Shown here piece by piece: positions 1 through 5,440 of a DNA stretch of 8,216 nt. Under the pieces are notes generated by a model. It was not told the origin of the DNA and did not search any database. It worked only from the letters and a program-made list of their open reading frames with translations. The stretch is from contig JAUZEX010000513.1 in NCBI GenBank assembly GCA_030838815.1, positions 1-8,216 on the forward strand. Direction: 5' to 3'. The stretch's first letter is position 1; each line of letters opens with the position of its first letter. Both the position numbers and the translations under genes were made by a program. Origin of the DNA: Actinomycetota bacterium (GTDB lineage: Bacteria; Actinomycetota; Acidimicrobiia; IMCC26256; BP-133).

Positions 1-1277
1 AGGGGGCCGGGCCGGGCGTCGCCGCCGGCGAAGAGCCCGTCCAGCAACGGGTCCGCGACCGAGCCGAGGTGTTCCCGGGGGCCGGTGCAGCGGATGACCG
101 CGCCGCCCTGGAGCGTGAGCTCGCGAAGGAGAGAAGAGGCCGTCCCCGCGGCCCGGGCGCCGCGGGGACGAACGGTCACTGCGGCGCCCCCCGACGTCGC
201 CGTGACCGAAAGCACATGGCCGGCCGTGACCCGCAGGCGCCCGGACCGCCGGAGCCGCTCGATCCGCTCGGCGACGTCGGGGGCCATCCGGTGCCGGTGG
301 ACCTCCCAGTAGCGGAGGGCGTGGCGGTGGAGGCGGGCCCGTTCGGCCTCGGGGAGCGCCGCCCAGAGCGCCTGGGTACGGGGCCGCAGTCCGTCCACGA
401 CGCTGCGCCAGTCGCCGCCCAGGGCAACGGCGAGGCGGACCTCCGCCCGGAGGGCGGCGACCAGCTCCCGGGCCCGCTCCGGTGTCGCCTCCGGGCCCGG
501 CACGACAGGCAGCGGAGGGACGGGCAGCGGAGCGGTGGCCGGCGACGCCACCGGCAGGTGCGGCTGCGGGAACAGACCCCGGCGGGACACGGCGTGGATC
601 GGACCGTCGAAGCCGGCCTCCTCCAACGACAGCATGACGTCGACCGCTGTGAGCCCAGTGCCGATCAACACCACCGGGCCCGAGGGTAGGTCCGCGATGG
701 CATCGGGCTGCCAGGCATCGCGGATCGGCCCGCGCCGCGCCGAATCGGACCCGGCGCCCGCCGGAGCCGCCGAGTTCCCCATGGCCAGGACAACCTGGGA
801 CGCCCACAGGGTCTCCCCGCCCGCGAGGCGGAGGGCGGCCCCGCCCGGCCCGGAGACCAGCGCGCTCACGCGGCCCTCGATGGCCGTGAACGGCGTGCGG
901 CGCCGAGCGGCGGCGATCTCCTCCGCGAGACACCACTCGAGGTACTCGCCGTAGAGCCAGCGGGGCAGGAACGAACCGCTGTGAGCCTCCGGGCGGCGAC
1001 TCCGGGCCCAGTGAAGGAAGTGGTCCGGCTCGCCGGGAAAGGCACTCATGCCGGCGGCGGGAACGTTGAGGAGGTGGGCGGCGCAGGTCGTGCCGTAGGC
1101 GACACCCCGGCCGAGCCGCGGCCGCTCCTCCACCAGCACGATCCGGACGGGGGACCGGCGCCGGAGGAGATGCACGGCGGTGAGGACCCCGCTCGCTCCG
1201 CCTCCCACGATGGCGACGGTGGGCCGCTCGAGGCGCAGCCGGGGGAACGACAGGAAGGAAAGGCTGTCGAAGGGCAC
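1..1277 (-). CDS. FAD/NAD(P)-binding oxidoreductase, COG4529-like (3' end outside window)
   Basis: About 425 residues are visible; the frame stays open to the left edge, so the C-terminus is missing. I chose GTG at 1277 because AGGAG lies 10 nt upstream and the first Rossmann motif follows soon after. Residues 20-30 read TVAIVGGGASG, a GxGxxG-type FAD site. Next comes the run GRGVAYGTTCAAHLLNVPA, typical of the FAD-NAD(P)-binding family (PF13454/COG4529), and a second dinucleotide-binding motif VVLIGTGLTAVD mid-protein. A GTP-free, soluble flavoprotein is expected; no signal peptide or membrane segment is seen. The substrate of this family is generally unknown. It is divergent from tusA and shares the tandem operator at 1339-1381, so a redox step in sulfur or persulfide metabolism is a reasonable inference but not shown. 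The family call is firm; the function is open. Confidence 0.85.
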   Translation of the reverse strand, partial: MPFDSLSFLSFPRLRLERPTVAIVGGGASGVLTAVHLLRRRSPVRIVLVEERPRLGRGVAYGTTCAAHLLNVPAAGMSAFPGEPDHFLHWARSRRPEAHSGSFLPRWLYGEYLEWCLAEEIAAARRRTPFTAIEGRVSALVSGPGGAALRLAGGETLWASQVVLAMGNSAAPAGAGSDSARRGPIRDAWQPDAIADLPSGPVVLIGTGLTAVDVMLSLEEAGFDGPIHAVSRRGLFPQPHLPVASPATAPLPVPPLPVVPGPEATPERARELVAALRAEVRLAVALGGDWRSVVDGLRPRTQALWAALPEAERARLHRHALRYWEVHRHRMAPDVAERIERLRRSGRLRVTAGHVLSVTATSGGAAVTVRPRGARAAGTASSLLRELTLQGGAVIRCTGPREHLGSVADPLLDGLFAGGDARPGP

Positions 1278-1338
1278 GGGTGGAGGACTCCTGTCGGCGG
1301 CGGCGAGCAGAGAGGGACCCCAGCGGCCCGCTGTCCTC

Positions 1339-1358
1339 TACACTCCCGTAGGAGTGTA
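1339..1358. promoter_or_regulatory. Operator A, palindrome between FAD oxidoreductase and tusA
   Basis: TACACTCCCGTAGGAGTGTA has perfect 8-bp arms around CGTA. It matches operator C at 2843 in 18 of 20 positions, and the preceding CTC is also shared. It covers the predicted -10 of the FAD gene on the minus strand. On the plus strand it lies between weak tusA promoter hexamers TGTCCT (1332-1337) and TACGGT (1357-1362), spaced 19 bp. The binding protein is not identified. Confidence 0.8.
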
Positions 1359-1382
1359 CGGTGCACTCCTACAGGAGTGCAA
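1353..1382 (-). promoter_or_regulatory. Predicted promoter of the FAD oxidoreductase gene
   Basis: On the minus strand a -35-like TTGCAC (1382-1377) and a -10-like TACACT (1358-1353) are separated by 18 bp. Transcription would start near 1346, about 70 nt before the GTG at 1277. The -35 lies on the outer edge of operator B, exactly as TTGCAC does on operator D before the dioxygenase gene, which supports the call. A bound regulator would cover both hexamers, suggesting repression. Confidence 0.55.
1362..1381. promoter_or_regulatory. Operator B, second palindrome in the tandem pair
   Basis: TGCACTCCTACAGGAGTGCA has perfect 9-bp arms around AC. Its centre is 23 bp from that of operator A. A further CACTCC half-site lies at 1394-1399 but has no matching right arm. 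The same core recurs at 2843-2862 and, degenerate, at 2870-2889. Confidence 0.8.
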
Positions 1383-1501
1383 GGGGTTTCCTTCACTCCC
1401 CGTCGAGAGGATTTTTTGCGGCCTCGGGAAGACCCGGCGGCCCGATTGTGTTAATTTCCGATAAGGAAGTAGGGAATTGCTTCAGCCGCCGGGAGAGAAC
1501 G

Positions 1502-1756
1502 ATGAACACCGCTACCAGCACCACCACTACCCTCGCCGACGAGGTGCTCGACAGCCGGGACGTGTCGTGCCCCCTGCCGATCATCCAGACGGCCACCGCC
1601 ATCGCGGGCCTCTCCTCGGGCCAGACGCTGCTGGTCATGGCCAGCGACCCTGGGTTCGAGCCCGACATCAAGGCCTGGTCGTCGAGGACGGGGAACCCGC
1701 TCCTCTCCAGCGAGCGGCAGGGGAACGAGCTGCACGTGCTGCTGCGCAAAGCTTGA
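1502..1756 (+). CDS. tusA: TusA/SirA-like sulfur carrier protein
   Basis: An 84-residue protein of normal TusA length. After a Thr-rich N-terminus (residues 5-10) it has the family signature Cys-Pro-Leu-Pro at 23-26, with Cys23 as the expected persulfide-carrying residue. The run SDPGFEPDIKAW and then TGNPLL follow, as in the beta-alpha-beta fold of TusA. In this family the cysteine accepts sulfane sulfur from a rhodanese or cysteine desulfurase and passes it on in the cytoplasm. ATG at 1502 has GGGAG a few bases upstream (1490-1494). The leader is long (about 120 nt after operator B). It diverges from the FAD oxidoreductase gene and shares its operators; a rhodanese gene that could load it converges from the right. 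The symbol denotes the family: a role in tRNA thiolation is not implied, since no other tus genes are present. Confidence 0.9.
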   Translation: MNTATSTTTTLADEVLDSRDVSCPLPIIQTATAIAGLSSGQTLLVMASDPGFEPDIKAWSSRTGNPLLSSERQGNELHVLLRKA

Positions 1757-1767
1757 GGTGACAGACG

Positions 1768-1821
1768 AAGAACCGGCGTTCCCCGGGTGCGTAGGCCGGG
1801 GGAACGCCGGTTCTTTCGTTT
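1768..1821 (+). terminator. Rho-independent terminator after tusA
   Basis: A perfect 17-bp stem (1768-1784 pairing with 1799-1815), starting AAGAACCGGCGTTCCCC, encloses a 14-nt loop and is followed by TCGTTTTCC. It begins 12 nt after the tusA stop. The T-rich side serves the plus strand. On the minus strand the same hairpin lies 49 nt beyond the rhodanese stop but lacks a clear U-tract, so it may work only partly there. Confidence 0.88.
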
Positions 1822-1863
1822 TCCGGGGCGGCGACTGGGGAGCTCTACCTGCCTCCCCCGGGA

Positions 1864-2277
1864 CTACGAGGCCGCTCGCAGGCGGGGGCGGGGGCGGCGG
1901 CGCCTGACCGGCAGGCCGGCCTTGGCCCAGGCCTGGAAGCCGCCGTCGAGATCGGCGGCGGAGGAGTAGCCGAGCTCCACGAGCGTGGCGGCCACGAGAC
2001 TCGAGGCGTAGCCCTCCGAGCACATGACGACGATCTCCCGGTCGTGGTCCGTGACGGCGGCCAGGCGGTGGGCGCTGATCGGGTCGAGCCGCCACTCGAG
2101 CACGTTGCGCTCGACGACCAGCGCCCCCGGCACCTCGCCCTCCCAGCGCCGCTGGACGGTGGGCCGGATGTCGATCAACAGAGCCCCGCGGCGACAGGCC
2201 GCAGCCGTCTCGTGGGGGTCGAGGCGCCGGATCCGGGCCCGGGCGGCTTCCAGCAGGTCGTCAACGGTGACGGGCAT
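1864..2277 (-). CDS. Single-domain rhodanese-like sulfurtransferase
   Basis: A 137-residue single-domain rhodanese. The N-terminal strand LLIDIRP (33-39) is the usual LIDVR motif. The active-site loop is CSEGYAS, with Cys86 as the predicted persulfide-forming nucleophile, and GGFQAWAKAGLPV is the standard C-terminal rhodanese ending. An Arg-rich tail follows (residues 125-134). In the family this domain moves sulfane sulfur between a donor such as thiosulfate or glutathione persulfide and a thiol acceptor. ATG at 2277 has GGAG 8 nt upstream, a good ribosome-binding site. It lies 44 nt downstream of the cysteine dioxygenase gene on the same strand and is probably co-transcribed from the promoter at 2862-2890. 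TusA, encoded convergently, is a plausible acceptor. The true donor cannot be read from the sequence. Confidence 0.9.
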   Translation of the reverse strand: MPVTVDDLLEAARARIRRLDPHETAAACRRGALLIDIRPTVQRRWEGEVPGALVVERNVLEWRLDPISAHRLAAVTDHDREIVVMCSEGYASSLVAATLVELGYSSAADLDGGFQAWAKAGLPVRRRRPRPRLRAAS

Positions 2278-2321
2278 CAGAACTTCTCCTTCGTTGTCGG
2301 GAGGGGTTGGGGGAAAAGCGA

Positions 2322-2813
2322 TCAGACGAGGACGAGGTCGGGCCGGCTCACCTCGGTGCGCACCGCGGCCAGGCCCCGGTCCGGCGTGTCCTCATAGAAC
2401 GTCATAGAGCGAAGCCGGGGCGAGTAGACGTGGATGCTGAGCGCCTGCCGGCCGCCGCCATTGACCACGTCGTGGATGTGGTCGGGCCCGAAGGCGATTG
2501 AGGCGCCCTCCGGCAGCCGGCGGTGCCGGAGCCGGGCGCCGGGGCGGACCCGGTCGGAGGCGTCGACATACGTCTCCAGCAACGTGCCTTCCACGACGAC
2601 GAGAGCGCCGGACGACGAGCCGTGGTCGTGGAGCTCGATGCCCTGCCCGATGGGCCAGCCGAGCAGCCAGGCCTCGAAGTCGGGCTGCTCCAGCAGCGGG
2701 ACGTACCAGCGATCACCGCTGTCGCGCCGCACCCGCGGCCACCACAGCTCGGGTGAGCCGGCCAGCTCTCGGGCGAGCGCGGCGGGCGCAGCAATGGTCG
2801 ACAGATCGGTCAT
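2322..2813 (-). CDS. Cysteine dioxygenase family protein (cupin thiol dioxygenase)
   Basis: A 163-residue cupin of bacterial thiol dioxygenase type. The HxH iron-binding pair is His62/His64 within HDHGSSSGALVVVEG. The third ligand is His114 in FGPDHIHDVVN, and Tyr130 in SIHVYSPRL fits the conserved catalytic tyrosine. Where mammalian enzymes have the crosslinking Cys, this one has Gly69, as is common in bacteria. Family members use Fe(II) and O2 to convert cysteine to cysteine sulfinate; close relatives use 3-mercaptopropionate, so substrate choice is uncertain. ATG at 2813 has GGGGAG upstream at normal spacing. It is the first gene of a two-gene operon with the rhodanese, driven by a good promoter that overlaps operators C and D. 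The family call is firm; the physiological substrate is inferred. Confidence 0.9.
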   Translation of the reverse strand: MTDLSTIAAPAALARELAGSPELWWPRVRRDSGDRWYVPLLEQPDFEAWLLGWPIGQGIELHDHGSSSGALVVVEGTLLETYVDASDRVRPGARLRHRRLPEGASIAFGPDHIHDVVNGGGRQALSIHVYSPRLRSMTFYEDTPDRGLAAVRTEVSRPDLVLV

Positions 2814-2835
2814 GGCGGTCGCTCCCCAGCGATGG

Positions 2836-2866
2836 TTGTCTCTACACTCCTACAGGAGTGTATGAT
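2836..2866 (+). promoter_or_regulatory. Predicted promoter of the RHH gene
   Basis: Plus-strand TTGTCT (2836-2841) and TATGAT (2861-2866) are separated by 19 bp, and operator C fills the space between them. The long spacer may make the promoter weak or factor-dependent. Its -10 shares five bases with the minus-strand -10 of the dioxygenase promoter, so the two divergent promoters cannot be open together. Confidence 0.5.
2843..2862. promoter_or_regulatory. Operator C, best-conserved palindrome
   Basis: TACACTCCTACAGGAGTGTA has perfect 9-bp arms around AC. It lies between the dioxygenase and RHH genes, overlapping the expected start site of the dioxygenase transcript (near 2855). It is the best estimate of the consensus for the four sites. 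Confidence 0.82.
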
Positions 2867-2890
2867 ACCGACCCTCCCACAGGGGTGCAA
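2862..2890 (-). promoter_or_regulatory. Predicted promoter of the cysteine dioxygenase-rhodanese operon
   Basis: Minus-strand TTGCAC (2890-2885) and TATCAT (2867-2862) are separated by the ideal 17 bp. Transcription would start near 2855, about 42 nt before the ATG at 2813. Operator D covers the -35 and spacer, and operator C covers the start site, which favours repression by the unknown regulator. Confidence 0.65.
2870..2889. promoter_or_regulatory. Operator D, degenerate copy
   Basis: GACCCTCCCACAGGGGTGCA matches the 16-bp core of operator C at 13 positions and keeps the central ACAGG and right-arm GGTG. Its centre is 27 bp from that of operator C, against 23 bp between A and B. It was found by its position beside C and its shared TTGCAC edge with operator B. 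Confidence 0.6.
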
Positions 2891-2937
2891 GTGACAGGTT
2901 CGTGTCAGCCGACGAAGCTCATGGGAAACTCTCCTGT

Positions 2938-3126
2938 ATGAGTGTGGACACGGTGACGTTGAAGATTCCCCGGCCGCTCTACGAGCGGCTGCAGGAGCTC
3001 ATCGAGGGGACCGGTTTCCGCTCTCCCACCGAGTTCGTCCTCTTCGTGCTGCGCGACCTGGCGGGCGCCGAGACGCAGGACCTGGAGCAGGTCCGCAACC
3101 GGCTCAAGGCCCTCGGATACCTCTAG
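2938..3126 (+). CDS. Ribbon-helix-helix (CopG/Arc-type) protein with R-L-x-A-L-G-Y-L tail
   Basis: A 62-residue protein. Residues 6-10 (VTLKI) form the expected DNA-contacting beta strand. Residues 12-26 form helix 1, Gly-Phe at 26-27 is the turn, and SPTEFVLFVLRDLAG (29-43) is helix 2, the standard RHH layout. After a short acidic link comes RNRLKALGYL, ending at the stop. RHH dimers bind palindromic DNA, and the gene sits just downstream of operators C and D, so it is one candidate for the regulator; this is inference. ATG at 2938 is preferred because the domain begins at once; GTG at 2902 would add 12 unconserved residues. Neither has a strong ribosome-binding site. The gene converges on the CobW-type GTPase gene and overlaps it by 4 nt. 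The tail closely matches that of the protein at 5441-5818. Confidence 0.85.
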   Translation: MSVDTVTLKIPRPLYERLQELIEGTGFRSPTEFVLFVLRDLAGAETQDLEQVRNRLKALGYL

Positions 3127-4064
3127 ACGGGCGCGGCGACGCAGGCGTCGAGGGCGGCCAGGAGCCCGTCCCGCCAGGCTGGCAGGTCGCGGCCGATGAA
3201 CACCAGTGCCCCGCCCGGCCCGGCGGCGCCGTCCAGGGCCGGCTCCCACTGGCTCTGGAGCCGTCCGGCGGTCACGTTGACCAGCGCCGGGACCGAGGCG
3301 CCGACGTAGCGCACGATCCCCTTGGCCCGGTACACGGCCGGCGGGAGGGTGCTCAGGAGCGCGAGCGTGGCCCGGCGCTCGAGCGGGCGGTCCGTCCGCC
3401 ACGAGACGCTCTCCAGATCGAGGGCGGGCCCGGCCGGTCGCGCCGGCGCGGCCCGGGGGGGCGGATCAGCCGGGAGGCCGGAGCCGAACAGGAGACGCAG
3501 ACCGGACCCGTCGACCGGCCCAGGAACGATCAAGGCGCGGGAGTTCAGGACGCGGAGCCGAGCCTCGACGGCGGCCAGGCCCCGCGTCCCGGGGACGTCG
3601 AGCTTGGACACGACGAGGAAGTCGGCGGCGGCAACCTGGTCCCCGCCGACCGGCTCGGCCAGCACACGGTCGAGGTTGACGCTGTCGGCCACGGTGATGA
3701 CCGAGCCCAGCGGGCGGCCGAGATCGGCCAGGCGGCGGGCCAGCGTTCCGGGGTCGGCGACTCCCGAGGTCTCGATGACGATCCGATCCGGGTCGACGTC
3801 GTCGCACAGCTCGTCGAGGGCGATCTCGAAGTGCACCGTGTCGAGCTGGCAGCAGATGCAACCCGAGCTGAGCTCGACCATCCGCTCCCCGAAGCCGAGC
3901 CCCCCGACGACAAGGCCGTCGATGCCGATCTCGCCCAGCTCGTTGACGACGACGGCGACGCGCTCCCCCGTTCCGTGCTCGAGGAGCCGCCGGAGGAGCG
4001 TCGTCTTGCCGCTGCCGAGGAAACCGCCGACGATGTCGATGGGGACAGCAGGCCGGCCGGTCAC
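3123..4064 (-). CDS. CobW/COG0523-family metallochaperone GTPase
   Basis: A 313-residue protein. Walker A is GGFLGSGKTT (13-22), the metal-binding motif is GCICC (68-72, a CxCC core), the Walker B/G3 region is ETSGVADP (98-105), and the specificity motif is SKLD (153-156) where most relatives have NKxD. The C-terminal domain retains VYRAKGIVRY. No His-rich linker is seen, and the length is at the short end for the family. COG0523 proteins couple GTP binding to metal delivery, often Zn, in the cytoplasm. GTG at 4064 is chosen because it overlaps the upstream stop as GTGA and lies just before the first strand; extending to 4202 would add residues that only mirror the upstream gene in another frame. 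It is last in the coupled operon after two predicted metal-dependent phosphodiesterases, which are plausible clients. The metal is not determined by sequence. Confidence 0.9.
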   Translation of the reverse strand: MTGRPAVPIDIVGGFLGSGKTTLLRRLLEHGTGERVAVVVNELGEIGIDGLVVGGLGFGERMVELSSGCICCQLDTVHFEIALDELCDDVDPDRIVIETSGVADPGTLARRLADLGRPLGSVITVADSVNLDRVLAEPVGGDQVAAADFLVVSKLDVPGTRGLAAVEARLRVLNSRALIVPGPVDGSGLRLLFGSGLPADPPPRAAPARPAGPALDLESVSWRTDRPLERRATLALLSTLPPAVYRAKGIVRYVGASVPALVNVTAGRLQSQWEPALDGAAGPGGALVFIGRDLPAWRDGLLAALDACVAAPV

Positions 4065-5434
4065 GACGGGTCCCGGCCAGGGCCACCCGACCCGCCGGGC
4101 CCGCCCGACGCCCCCGGCAGGAGAATGGGTTCGCCGTCGAGGTGCGACGGGTCGCCCCCGAGGTGGGCCAGGACCGAGACGCCGACGTCCTCGAGGCGGC
4201 ACCGAGCCGGCAGGCCGGACCCCCGGACGTAGCAGACGGCGTCGTCGTAGCTGTGCATGCCCGTGAGGTTCGAGCGCGTGAAGACCCGTCCGGCGCCGAC
4301 CATCCCCTTCGGGTCGTACCCCGGCCCCGGGAGCACCGTGAGGTCCGGCCCGTCCGAGCTGGCCGGGCCCGAGAAGGCGTCGGAAGCGGCCAGCACCGGC
4401 CCGAGAGCGGGCTCGTCATGGTCGGGATCGGTGAGGCCAACCAGCCCGGCGACGATGTCGGCCAGCACCTTCGCCTCGTCGGGGGGCGCGACGGCCCCCA
4501 GCGGGTAGCGGCCGCGCCGGTGGAGGTAGATCCGGCCGGGATCGAGGGCGAAGGCGACGGTGCCCGGGCCGATGTCGGCCAGGCTGGTCGGGTGGTCACC
4601 CTCGAAGTGGAGGAACCCGGCCTCGGCCAGCCAGTGGTTGAGGTGGACCTCGGCCCGGATGGGGGCGAATCCGTGGTCGGAGACCACGAAGAGGGCGTCG
4701 TCGTCGCCGAGGCGGGCGGCGACGTCGCCGAGGTGGGCGTCGATGGCCCGGTAGAGATCGTCGAGGAGTTCGTCGAGCCACGGCTCGCCCCGCCGGCCCC
4801 AGTGGAAGTGATGGAGCCGGTCCGTCTCCGTGAACACGCCCCAGAAGAGACTCCAGTCGACCTGTTCCCAGGCCGCCCACCACAGCCGGCGGCGGACCTC
4901 GGTCAGATCGAGCAGCTCGGCCGCGACCGCCTTGGGGTCGTTCCAGTCGAGATCGGCGTCGACGTCGGTGCGGTACCCGAGCTCGTCGACCCGGGGGAAC
5001 CATCCCGGGGGCGAGACGCTGCGGGTGAGGCGGGGGCTCACGAATCCGCTCACCAGCAGGGAACCGGCCGGGGCCCGGGCCGGGTAGGTGCCGGGCACGT
5101 TGAGCACGACGGAGTGCAGGCCGTCGTCGGCCAGCCTCTCCCACACCGGGGGGACGAGCAGACTGGTGGCGTTGGGGAACCGGAGGTCGTAGGTGCCCGG
5201 CCGCAGCTCGGTGAAGCCGTAGACGCCATGGCGGCCGGGGTTCACGCCGGTCGACAGGCTGGCCCAGGCGACGCCGGACACCGGCGGCACCGAGGAATCC
5301 ATGGCCAGGAGGCGGCCGGCGCCGAGCAGCTCCGCCAACGCCGGCATCGTGCCCGCCGCCACCCGCTCCCGGAGGTAGGAGGCGGGGACGCCGTCGAGCC
5401 CGATGACCACCGCCCGCCGGCGGCCCGTCCCCAT
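4061..5434 (-). CDS. Alkaline phosphatase superfamily protein (type I phosphodiesterase/nucleotide pyrophosphatase-like), copy 2
   Basis: A 457-residue protein of the COG3379-like AlkP group. Predicted metal and active-site residues are Asp14 (IGLDG), Ser53 in PPVSGVAW at the nucleophile position, Asp205/His209 (DRLHH), Asp253/His254 (VVSDHGFAP) and His394 (TGMHSYDD). STGVNPGRHGVYGF (61-74) is the usual block after the nucleophile. Family members hydrolyse phosphate mono- or diesters or transfer phosphoryl groups with two metal ions; the substrate here is unknown. The nucleophile is usually Thr in this group, as in the neighbour at 5815-7209. No signal peptide is evident, so it should be cytoplasmic. 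ATG at 5434 lies 6 nt after the kinase-like gene and has no clear ribosome-binding site, suggesting coupled translation. The end is a Gly/Pro/Ser run (from about 439) that overlaps the GTPase start by 4 nt. Confidence 0.88.
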   Translation of the reverse strand: MGTGRRRAVVIGLDGVPASYLRERVAAGTMPALAELLGAGRLLAMDSSVPPVSGVAWASLSTGVNPGRHGVYGFTELRPGTYDLRFPNATSLLVPPVWERLADDGLHSVVLNVPGTYPARAPAGSLLVSGFVSPRLTRSVSPPGWFPRVDELGYRTDVDADLDWNDPKAVAAELLDLTEVRRRLWWAAWEQVDWSLFWGVFTETDRLHHFHWGRRGEPWLDELLDDLYRAIDAHLGDVAARLGDDDALFVVSDHGFAPIRAEVHLNHWLAEAGFLHFEGDHPTSLADIGPGTVAFALDPGRIYLHRRGRYPLGAVAPPDEAKVLADIVAGLVGLTDPDHDEPALGPVLAASDAFSGPASSDGPDLTVLPGPGYDPKGMVGAGRVFTRSNLTGMHSYDDAVCYVRGSGLPARCRLEDVGVSVLAHLGGDPSHLDGEPILLPGASGGPGGSGGPGRDPS

Positions 5435-5440
5435 GGCGGT

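Noticed and set aside
69..954. Plus-strand open frames opposite the FAD oxidoreductase
   Set aside because: They are Arg/Pro/Gly-rich shadows; the minus frame shows two clear Rossmann motifs and remains open to the window edge.
1361..1501. Upstream starts for TusA
   Set aside because: They would begin inside operator B and translate the AT-richer leader; the ATG at 1502 has a ribosome-binding site and gives the normal family length.
1382..1501. Riboswitch or structured leader upstream of tusA
   Set aside because: The leader is long, but I could not find a known riboswitch core or a strong conserved hairpin; only an isolated CACTCC half-site is seen.
1339..2889. The repeated palindromes as a CRISPR array or mobile-element ends
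   Set aside because: There are only two copies at each of two places with no regular unique spacers and no transposase or target duplication; their position in promoter regions fits operators.
2902..2937. GTG start for the RHH protein at 2902
   Set aside because: It adds 12 residues without similarity ahead of the beta strand; the ATG at 2938 is the better family fit, though neither has a strong ribosome-binding site.
4065..4202. N-terminal extension of the CobW-type GTPase to 4202
   Set aside because: The added residues are Arg/Pro-rich and only reflect the C-terminus of the upstream AlkP gene in another frame; the GTGA overlap at 4064-4061 gives the natural start.
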